Source: CAIYWZ01 sp964497925 (GTDB taxonomy: Bacteria; Pseudomonadota; Alphaproteobacteria; CAIYWZ01). Taken from it: a stretch of DNA of 64,000 nucleotides. The notes under the pieces are model-generated. The model did no database searches, had not been told where the DNA came from, and was given only the letters and a program-made list of their open reading frames with translations. Position numbers and translations under genes: made by a program. Below, piece by piece: positions 25,340 through 32,139 of this stretch (position 1 is its first letter; each line of letters opens with the position of its first letter). The DNA lies in assembly GCA_964497925.1 (NCBI GenBank), contig CAZCFE010000004.1, positions 1 to 64,000 on the forward strand, given 5' to 3'.

Positions 25340-25885
25340 TTAAAAAGCTTTCTTAACTTTATCAGCAGCGCTTTTTGCAGCTTTGCTGACTTTATTTGTT
25401 GCTCCCTTTACACCGCTACTAACTTTGTTGGCTGCTCCTGTTACTCCTTTTCCTATAGCACCTGCAGCAACTCCTACACCTCCTGCAAGAGCGGTTATGC
25501 CGCTTCCTAAAAGTCCAGCCATAGCCATCATTGAAGGGTCGTATCCTGGTGGATACATTCCTCCCATTCCAGCATTCAAAACTCTCGGCTTGGAAAGAAA
25601 TTTTGGATCACGTTTTCCAGCAAGAACACAAGGTTTAATTTCTGGGTTTTCGACGCCACAAATATCAATACAAACAGATCTATTGGTTAATATGGCGCAA
25701 TTTAAACGTGTGCATCTCCCTTGACAGAAAAATAAAATTGCAGCCTCACATTGGTCTCCACCCATATCAGGATTTCTTTTACAATTCCATAAAAATTCTA
25801 AGTTAGGTGCAGGTGTTCTCGAGATAATTTGAGCTGATAGGTCTTTCCAGGTGATAAGTAAGAATACCAAGAAAATTTTTTTCAT
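25340..25885 (-). CDS. secreted eight-cysteine-core protein (paralog 4)
   Basis: 181 residues, the shortest member; function unknown. A signal peptide (residues 1-18, ending L-S-A) leads almost directly into the core, without the long N-terminal linker of its neighbours: F-L-W-N-C-x10-C-x7-C-x3-C-x4-C-x8-C-x3-C-x9-C, with F-F-C-Q-G-R-C-T-R-L-N-C. The tail has a Gly/Ala-rich, possibly membrane-active segment followed by a Lys/Ala-rich amphipathic helix (V-S-K-A-A-K-S-A-A-D-K-V-K-K). Its ATG overlaps the paralog 5 stop by 4 bp. Confidence 0.8.
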   Translation of the reverse strand: MKKIFLVFLLITWKDLSAQIISRTPAPNLEFLWNCKRNPDMGGDQCEAAILFFCQGRCTRLNCAILTNRSVCIDICGVENPEIKPCVLAGKRDPKFLSKPRVLNAGMGGMYPPGYDPSMMAMAGLLGSGITALAGGVGVAAGAIGKGVTGAANKVSSGVKGATNKVSKAAKSAADKVKKAF

Positions 25886-26682
25886 CGTCTTTTCTTTCCA
25901 AATAATCCACCTATACTTGATGCAAGAGCGGGCGCGGCTGCAGCAGCAAGGCCTACTCCCATCATAGCAGGGCTTGCTGCCATGCCCATTGCCATTGGAT
26001 TCATGCCAGGAGCCATACCAGGAGCCATACCTGGAGCCATGCCAGGTGCTCCGCCAGGAGCCATGCCGGCTGTTTGAGAAGAATCATCTGCAGCAAGGGA
26101 TGGATCGGGAGGCGGAGGTGCAGATGGATCAAAAGCTCCTGCAACATTCATAATTTGAGCAGGCCCCACATTCTTCTTTCCTGCGTCCACACAAGGTTGC
26201 ATCATAGTTGCTTTTTCGCCGCATACATCAACACAAGTGACATAATTTGTGGGAACAAGACAATTTAAGCGTGTGCATCTACCAGAACAAAAAAGTTGAA
26301 TAGATGCCGTACATAAAGCACGGTTCATAGAAGGGTCATGTTTGCATTTCCAAAGAAGAGCAAGGTCAGGTCCGGGGGTAGAGGAGCCTCCTGTTGCTGA
26401 TGTTGTGCCCACAATTGGGTCAGTACTGGGTATTTTGACTTCTGCATCCATAGATGTAGGGTCAACTCCTAGTGGAGTTGTAGACAGACCGGCAAGAGGG
26501 GAATTCATGCTTATTCCATCTCCAGATTTTTCAGGAGCGGTTCCAGAATCTGGGTTTGCAGAAGGTGTAGGAGCGCCAGTTACAGCTGTAGTTGCGGCAG
26601 CAGCTGCTTGACCTAGAAGTCCTTCAACTCCAAAAACAGAAGATGATAAACACATAATTAATAAAAATGCACCAGCTTTCAT
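25882..26682 (-). CDS. secreted eight-cysteine-core protein (paralog 5, operon leader)
   Basis: 266 residues, function unknown, first gene of the operon. I use the ATG at 26682: it follows an AAGGG ribosome-binding site by 8 nt and opens a good signal peptide (MKAGAFLLIMCLSSSVFG). An upstream in-frame start would add 39 residues crossing the promoter region. A linker resembling that of paralog 2 (G-D-G-I-S-M-N-S-P-L-A, S-M-D-A-E-V-K) precedes the core L-L-W-K-C-x10-C-x7-C-x3-C-x4-C-x8-C-x3-C-x9-C. The tail has M-A-P-G repeats and ends I-G-G-L-F-G-K-K-R-R. Confidence 0.8.
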   Translation of the reverse strand: MKAGAFLLIMCLSSSVFGVEGLLGQAAAAATTAVTGAPTPSANPDSGTAPEKSGDGISMNSPLAGLSTTPLGVDPTSMDAEVKIPSTDPIVGTTSATGGSSTPGPDLALLWKCKHDPSMNRALCTASIQLFCSGRCTRLNCLVPTNYVTCVDVCGEKATMMQPCVDAGKKNVGPAQIMNVAGAFDPSAPPPPDPSLAADDSSQTAGMAPGGAPGMAPGMAPGMAPGMNPMAMGMAASPAMMGVGLAAAAAPALASSIGGLFGKKRR

Positions 26683-26711
26683 TTTTTTACCCTTATGATA
26701 TTGACTCGTTA

Positions 26712-26727
26712 TGCTTAAGCTAAGCCA
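26712..26727 (-). promoter_or_regulatory. possible sigma54 -24/-12 element for the Cys-rich operon
   Basis: On the minus strand, TGGC and GCA stand with GG-N10-GC spacing, as in sigma54 promoters (consensus TGGCAC-N5-TTGCA). The middle bases of both halves do not match, so support is modest. The start would fall near 26701, leaving about 20 nt before the ATG. FlbD, a sigma54 activator, is encoded next door. This is an alternative to the CtrA/sigma70 model for the same operon. Confidence 0.25.
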
Positions 26728-26735
26728 AAAATAGG

Positions 26736-26750
26736 TTAAAAAAAGATTAA
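26736..26750. promoter_or_regulatory. CtrA-like box in the Cys-rich operon/fliF divergent region
   Basis: Perfect TTAA-N7-TTAA (N7 is AAAAAGA), 54 bp upstream of the Cys-rich operon ATG and 121 bp upstream of fliF. The minus-strand downstream half reads TTAAC. The distance to the Cys-rich start almost equals that at 14103 (56 bp). AT-rich sequence makes single boxes weak evidence, but the positional match is notable. Confidence 0.5.
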
Positions 26751-26802
26751 TGGAATATAATTCCCATTTATTTTTTAAAAAAGAGGAAAAAAATTCCATT
26801 TG

Positions 26803-26810
26803 TTAACCAT
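26803..26810 (+). promoter_or_regulatory. CtrA half-site (TTAACCAT) upstream of fliF
   Basis: TTAACCAT, the extended CtrA half-site known from Caulobacter, 61 bp before the fliF GTG. A TATACG -10-like hexamer follows about 15 bp after its TTAA. In Caulobacter the fliF operon is a class II, CtrA-dependent operon, so the site is in the expected place. Confidence 0.45.
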
Positions 26811-26870
26811 TCTTTCATTTTTATACGGCTTTAATGTTGATAGAAAATAATAAAAACAGGAGAAAATCTG

Positions 26871-28637
26871 GTGGATAACATTTTAGAAACCCTTAAAAAG
26901 ATAGGTATGGCCCGTTTGGTTGTATTAGGGGTGATGTTAATTGCTATATTTGGAACTGGCCTTATTATGTACAGTAAAGTATCGACTCCTTCAATGTCTT
27001 TGATATATGGAGGGATTGAAACGCAAGATGCGGCAAAGATTGTCACGAAATTAGAGTCTTTAGGGGTTCCTTTTCAATTAAGAGGGGATGGTACTCAAAT
27101 TTATGTTCCATCAGATCAAGCTGCGCGAATTCGGATGCTTGTAGCAGAAGCAGGATTGCCTGCAGGTGGAACCCCAGGGTATGAAATTCTTGATAAAACG
27201 GATAGTTTAGGTGCGACAAGTTTTTTACAAGATATTAACTACTTAAGAGCGCTTGAAGGGGAGCTTTCAAAAACAATCAAAAGCATTAATGGTGTTGTGG
27301 CTGTTAGGGTGCATTTAGTTTTGCCTAAAAAAGAACTATTTGCAAAAACAGCACAAGAGCCCAGTGCGTCAATTGTATTACGAATGGCAACGGCGCAAAG
27401 ACTTAACGTTGGTCAAGTCAGAGCGATTCAGCATTTAGTTTCTTCTGCGGCGCCAGGGCTTCATCCTGAGCGTATTTCTATTGTGGATGATCATGGAACA
27501 TTGCTTGCTAGAGGGTCTGAAAGAGGGATTGGATCTATGACTGGCGGTGATGATGAGCAAAATCAGATTGAGAGACGTTATTCTAAGATGGTGGAAGGGT
27601 TTTTGGAAAAATCACTTGGGTTTGGAAAAGTTCGGGTTGAAGCCAACATTGAAATGGAACATGATAGAGTTACTGAGAATTCAGAAATTTTTGATCCAAA
27701 TGGTCAAGTTGTCAGATCTACGCAAAATATTGAAGAAGGTAATAATAGCAATGAAAAAGCTGCAGAGGGGGCTGTGACTATTCAAAATGCTTTGCCTAAC
27801 AATCAAACAAATGCGCCAGGATCAGATTTAAAAACATCTCAAAGTGCAAAACGTAATGAAGAAACAGTGAATTATGAAATCTCAAAAACACTTCGTACGC
27901 AAGTGAGAGAAGGTGGAAAAGTTAAACGGATGTCGATTGCAGTTTTGGTGGATGGAACATATAAAACAGAAAACAATGTACAAGTATACGTTCCAAGGCC
28001 AAAAACTGAACTTGATCAGATTGCAATTTTAGTCAAATCTGCAGTTGGCTTTAAAGCTGAACGTGGAGATACCGTTGAAATTATCAATATGAAATTTGCT
28101 GAAATTCCTGTAATTGAAGATCAATCAAGATCAGATATGATTATGGGGCTCGAGAAACATCAATTTATCAGAATTATCGAGATTCTTTTGATTGGTATTA
28201 TTAGCTTGATTGCACTCATCATGGTAATTCGTCCAATCACTCTTAAAGTTATAGATGTTTCAAAAGAATATCTTCCTGCTCCTGCATTTTCAAATACGAA
28301 TAATTATATGGGAGGAACTCCTAAATTAGCTGGAGTGTCAGGGAATGAAAATTATTTTCAAGGAAATGGTTTTGCTGATAATCAATTTAACGATCCATCT
28401 CGAAATAAACTCACTCCTGAAACATCTGGAGAAGGAGTCCATGATTCTTCTCCTCTTAAAGATTTAGAAAAAAATCTTGAAAAAGAGCAAGGTGATGAGG
28501 TTGATGAAGAAGCGTTGATGAGAAAGATTGAAGAAAGCGTGAAAAAAGCAGATGTTGCTCATGTTGAAGAATTGATAGAGAATTATCCAACCGAGGCGCT
28601 CAATGTTATTCGTGCTTGGATGAATACAACGGAGTAG
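26871..28637 (+). CDS. fliF: flagellar MS-ring protein FliF
   Basis: 588 residues (family about 550-600). There are two membrane helices, near residues 19-40 and about 434-455, flanking a large periplasmic region with ring-building motifs (Y-x-G-I-E-x-Q-D-A, S-F-L-Q-D-I-N-Y-L-R-A-L-E-G-E-L, V-R-V-H-L-V-L-P). The C-terminal tail (R-A-W-M-N) binds FliG. The start is GTG at 26871, 7 nt after AGGAG. It is the first gene of a long flagellar operon, and fliG starts directly at its stop. FliF forms the base onto which rotor and export apparatus assemble. Confidence 0.96.
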   Translation: MDNILETLKKIGMARLVVLGVMLIAIFGTGLIMYSKVSTPSMSLIYGGIETQDAAKIVTKLESLGVPFQLRGDGTQIYVPSDQAARIRMLVAEAGLPAGGTPGYEILDKTDSLGATSFLQDINYLRALEGELSKTIKSINGVVAVRVHLVLPKKELFAKTAQEPSASIVLRMATAQRLNVGQVRAIQHLVSSAAPGLHPERISIVDDHGTLLARGSERGIGSMTGGDDEQNQIERRYSKMVEGFLEKSLGFGKVRVEANIEMEHDRVTENSEIFDPNGQVVRSTQNIEEGNNSNEKAAEGAVTIQNALPNNQTNAPGSDLKTSQSAKRNEETVNYEISKTLRTQVREGGKVKRMSIAVLVDGTYKTENNVQVYVPRPKTELDQIAILVKSAVGFKAERGDTVEIINMKFAEIPVIEDQSRSDMIMGLEKHQFIRIIEILLIGIISLIALIMVIRPITLKVIDVSKEYLPAPAFSNTNNYMGGTPKLAGVSGNENYFQGNGFADNQFNDPSRNKLTPETSGEGVHDSSPLKDLEKNLEKEQGDEVDEEALMRKIEESVKKADVAHVEELIENYPTEALNVIRAWMNTTE

Positions 28638-29693
28638 ATGGAAATGGCAATAGAAACAAATCTTTCATCTGTAAGAATCGATAAAAAAGAGCAAAAAACA
28701 TATGCTCAATTTAGTGGAATTGAAAAAGCAGCAAGTCTTTTACTTGCTGTCAGACAAGATTTATCATCTAAAATTGTAGAACAATTAGAAGAGGATGAAG
28801 TTAAAGAACTTTCTCAAGTTATGGCAACACTTGGAAACGTGAAGGCAGATGCTTTAGAAGAAATTTACAGAGAATTTGCAAGGCAGATTTACTCGGCAGG
28901 CGGACTTGTTGGAACTTATGATGCTACGGAAAATCTTCTACTTAATTTTTTATCAAGAGACCAGGTCGATGGTATTATGTCTGATATTAGAGGTCCTGCT
29001 GGAAGAACTATGTGGGAAAAACTTGCGAATGTGAGTGAAGACTTCTTAGCAAATTATTTGAAGAACGAATACCCTCAAACTGTGGCTGTAGTTTTATCAA
29101 AAATTAAGCCAGAACAAGCAGCAAGAGTTATTCCTTTGCTCCCAGAGTCTTTTGCTTTGGATGTTGTCATGCGTATGCTTAAAATGGAATCTATTCAAAG
29201 AGATGTGTTAGAAGAAGTTGAAAAAACTCTCAGAAGTGAGTTTATGAGCAATTTTGCAAGAATTCAAAAACGTGATTCTCATGAACTTATGGCTGAAATA
29301 TTTAATTATTTCAATAGGAATAATGAAGCGAAGTATTTGCAAGCTTTGGAAGAAAAAGACCTTGAGGCGGCAGGAAAAGTTAAATCCTTGATGTTTGTTT
29401 TTGATGATATGACAAAAATCTCAGGAGATGGAATTCAGCTTATTATTCGAACTGTTGATAGGGTCAAACTTGCTCTTTCGCTTAAAGGTGCAAATGAAAA
29501 GGTGCGAGATTTATTCTTGAGAAATATGTCAGAAAGATCTGCAAAGCTTATGAAAGAAGAAATTCAAAACATGGGGCTTGTGCGCATAAGAGATGTGGAT
29601 GAAGCTCAATCGCAGATCATAGCAAGCACAAAAGAACTTGTTCAAAGAGGACAGATTAAATTCCATTATGGCGAAGATGAAGGGTTTGTTTGA
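28638..29693 (+). CDS. fliG: flagellar motor switch protein FliG
   Basis: 351 residues. N-terminal, middle and C-terminal armadillo-like domains are recognisable: A-A-x-L-L-L-A near the start, the E-Y-P-Q-T motif in the middle domain (canonical E-H-P-Q), and the C-terminal charged torque helix with M-F-V-F-D-D-M and the conserved R-D-L-F-L-R-N-M-S-E-R. FliG couples stator (MotAB) force to rotation and links FliF to FliM. An alternative ATG lies two codons in. The stop shares one base with the fliH start (TGATG). Confidence 0.95.
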   Translation: MEMAIETNLSSVRIDKKEQKTYAQFSGIEKAASLLLAVRQDLSSKIVEQLEEDEVKELSQVMATLGNVKADALEEIYREFARQIYSAGGLVGTYDATENLLLNFLSRDQVDGIMSDIRGPAGRTMWEKLANVSEDFLANYLKNEYPQTVAVVLSKIKPEQAARVIPLLPESFALDVVMRMLKMESIQRDVLEEVEKTLRSEFMSNFARIQKRDSHELMAEIFNYFNRNNEAKYLQALEEKDLEAAGKVKSLMFVFDDMTKISGDGIQLIIRTVDRVKLALSLKGANEKVRDLFLRNMSERSAKLMKEEIQNMGLVRIRDVDEAQSQIIASTKELVQRGQIKFHYGEDEGFV

Positions 29694-30433
29694 TGATAGA
29701 GGAAAGATTAGTTGCGCGTAAATTTCTTTTTGATTGCTCTTTTGAACCAGAAGCTTTGGCTGCTAAAGATGATGTCCAGAATATTGAAACCTATACATTG
29801 CAAGAAATTGCTCAGTTTAGAGAAAATGCTCATGAAACAGGGCATCAAACTGGTTATCAAAAAGGATATACAGATGGCCATCAAAAAGGATGCCAAGATA
29901 CGCACCCTATAAGTTTTCAAGAAGGGTATGATAAGGCTTATGGTGAAATTGAAGAAAAGGTTTCACAATCATTAAAGGATATAGAAAACAAATTATCTGC
30001 CTTGATTGTTCAAGAACAGATTTATAAAGATCAGGCCTATGAGGATACAATTATGCTTTCAAGTCATATTTTAAATAAGGTTTTTCCAAGCTTACTTGGA
30101 AAGTTTGGGCAAGAAGAAATAGTTGATTTCATCACAAAAACAATTTCTTCTATTCAAGATCCAGTTCAAATTGATATTTGGGTCAATTCTGAAATTATTG
30201 ATTTTTTAGAAATAAGATTAAAAGACATTTTAAAAGACAATATGGTAAGACTAAAAATTTCAACAGAAATAGAGACGCATGATTGCATGATCGAATGGAG
30301 GACAGGCGGCAGCCAAAGGCTTTGTTCAAAACTGATGCAAGATATAGATTCTCATCTTGACACCTTTTTATCTTCCCTTGAAAAAAGGCCAGAACAAAAT
30401 AAGAAACGTAAGAAAATAATTTTGGAGAAATAA
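29693..30433 (+). CDS. fliH: flagellar export regulator FliH/FlbE-like
   Basis: 246 residues starting at the ATG at 29693 (overlapping the fliG stop), preferred to an adjacent TTG. It is divergent: the N-terminus has a helix with spaced Gly residues (G-H-Q-T-G-Y-Q-K-G-Y-x-D-G-H-Q-K-G), the G-x3-G packing repeat typical of FliH, followed by a C-terminal domain resembling an ATPase peripheral stalk. FliH regulates the FliI export ATPase. In Caulobacter the gene at this exact place, between fliG and fliN, is flbE/fliH, which supports the call. The gene for FliI is not in the window. Confidence 0.82.
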   Translation: MIEERLVARKFLFDCSFEPEALAAKDDVQNIETYTLQEIAQFRENAHETGHQTGYQKGYTDGHQKGCQDTHPISFQEGYDKAYGEIEEKVSQSLKDIENKLSALIVQEQIYKDQAYEDTIMLSSHILNKVFPSLLGKFGQEEIVDFITKTISSIQDPVQIDIWVNSEIIDFLEIRLKDILKDNMVRLKISTEIETHDCMIEWRTGGSQRLCSKLMQDIDSHLDTFLSSLEKRPEQNKKRKKIILEK

Positions 30434-30435
30434 AA

Positions 30436-30786
30436 ATGAGCGATGATATAAAAGATTTTTCAAAAGAGCTTCCTAATCTTGATTCTTCTTCTCAAGAGGG
30501 ATTAAAACCAGAAAAAACAGGAAACACTGCTCCTAAAGATTTGGATGCGATTTATGATGTTTCTGTTCAGATTTCGGCCGTCTTAGGGCAAGCGAGTATG
30601 CCGGTCAATCAATTGCTTAAGCTTGGTCGTGGAGCCGTTGTTGAGCTTGATAGGAGAGTGGGCGAGGCGATCGATATTTATGTTAATAATAAACTTGTGG
30701 CAAGAGGCGAAGTGATGGTTGTGGGTGAAAATTTAGGAATCACAATGACTGAAATTATAAAATCTGATAAACATCAAAATTTGTAA
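30436..30786 (+). CDS. fliN: flagellar motor switch protein FliN
   Basis: 116 residues. After a polar 35-residue N-terminus comes the SpoA/FliN domain: Y-D-V-x-V-Q-I-S-A-V-L-G, L-L-K-L-G-R-G-A-V-V-E-L-D, then V-G-E-x-I-D-I-Y-V-N-N-K-L-V-A-R-G-E-V. FliN forms the bottom of the C-ring with FliM and binds FliH for export. It starts 2 bp after fliH, and flbD follows after 12 bp. Confidence 0.95.
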   Translation: MSDDIKDFSKELPNLDSSSQEGLKPEKTGNTAPKDLDAIYDVSVQISAVLGQASMPVNQLLKLGRGAVVELDRRVGEAIDIYVNNKLVARGEVMVVGENLGITMTEIIKSDKHQNL

Positions 30787-30798
30787 AGGAACTGAGAA

Positions 30799-32136
30799 AT
30801 GAGAATTTTAATTGTTGGCGCATTGCATGGGTATATTAGTGAAGCCGGGAAGATAGCAATCCAAAAAGGTGCAAAAGTAACTCATATTGACGATGTAGAA
30901 TCTGCCTTGCATCTGTTGCGTTCGGGTAAGGCGCTTGATTTGATTATGTGTGATTTGAATCTTGATATCAAGGAACTGATTGAGTCTATGGAAAGAGAGA
31001 GAATTCATACAACTGTTATTGCATGTGGAATTGGAACAGACCCTAAAAAAGCAGCGGATGCAATTAGATTTGGAGCTAAAGAATATGTGCCTTTGCCTCC
31101 AGATTCAGAACTTATTGCTGCTGTGTTAGAATCAGTATGTCAAGAAAATGATGATTTCTTTTTTAAAGATCCAGTTATGGAGAGAATTGTGACAATTGCA
31201 ACTCAAGTTGCAAAAAGTGATGCAAGTATTTTGATTACCGGGGAATCTGGAACAGGAAAAGAGGTGATTGCAAAGTTTATTCATAAAAATAGCAAGCGTA
31301 AAGACAAGCCTTTTATTTCTTTAAATTGTGCAGCAATTCCAGAAGGCTTGCTTGAGTCAGAACTTTTTGGTCATGAAAAAGGAGCATTTACTGGAGCAAT
31401 AGCAAGAAGAATTGGGAAATTTGAAGAAGCAACGGGAGGAACTTTACTTCTTGATGAAATTTCAGAAATGCAGCTCCATTTGCAATCAAAGCTCTTGCGT
31501 GCAATTCAAGAAAGAGAAATTGATCGTATTGGAGGGACGCATTCTATTAAGGTAGATATTCGAGTTCTTGCAACAAGTAATCGTAATTTGCTTGAGGCAG
31601 TGAAACAAGGAACGTTTAGAGAAGATCTTTATTATCGGTTAAATGTTGTGAGCCTTGAATTACCACCTTTAAGAATGCGCCCTCTTGATATTGAAATTCT
31701 CGCAGAGGCTTTTGTTAAAAAATATTCAAAAGCAAATGGCCTTGAAGCAAAACAGTTATCCAAAGAAAGCATTCAGGTTATGAAAACAGCGCCTTGGAAT
31801 GGTAATGTTAGAGAATTGGAAAATATTATGCATAGAGCTGTTTTGATGTCACCTGGTCAAATCATCACTCCAGATGTTGTATTTCCAGATTATCAGAATT
31901 TATCTCAAAACCATTCTCTTCATAATTTGCTCAGTAAAATGAATAATAATATGGCGCTGGTTGGCAGAACTGTTCAAGATGTTGAAAAAGAATTAATCAT
32001 TGATACGTTAAGTCACTGTTTGGGAAACAGAACGCACGCTGCTAATATTTTGGGAATTTCAATAAGAACGCTGCGTAATAAACTTAAGTTATACTCTGAA
32101 GGTATTTATGAGCAAGAAAGTGCGATGGGGGATTAA
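30799..32136 (+). CDS. flbD: sigma54-dependent flagellar transcription activator FlbD
   Basis: 445 residues. An N-terminal receiver-like domain (about 1-115, without a clear canonical phospho-acceptor context) is followed by an AAA+ domain with Walker A G148-E155 (GESGTGKE) and the sigma54-contacting GAFTGA loop at 195-200, and ends in a Fis-type HTH (A-A-N-I-L-G-I-S-I-R-T-L-R-N-K-L). It would activate late flagellar promoters through RpoN. Its place after fliN matches the Caulobacter fliF operon order. A TGATAA-spaced flhA start follows 3 bp later. Confidence 0.92.
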   Translation: MRILIVGALHGYISEAGKIAIQKGAKVTHIDDVESALHLLRSGKALDLIMCDLNLDIKELIESMERERIHTTVIACGIGTDPKKAADAIRFGAKEYVPLPPDSELIAAVLESVCQENDDFFFKDPVMERIVTIATQVAKSDASILITGESGTGKEVIAKFIHKNSKRKDKPFISLNCAAIPEGLLESELFGHEKGAFTGAIARRIGKFEEATGGTLLLDEISEMQLHLQSKLLRAIQEREIDRIGGTHSIKVDIRVLATSNRNLLEAVKQGTFREDLYYRLNVVSLELPPLRMRPLDIEILAEAFVKKYSKANGLEAKQLSKESIQVMKTAPWNGNVRELENIMHRAVLMSPGQIITPDVVFPDYQNLSQNHSLHNLLSKMNNNMALVGRTVQDVEKELIIDTLSHCLGNRTHAANILGISIRTLRNKLKLYSEGIYEQESAMGD

Positions 32137-32139
32137 TAA

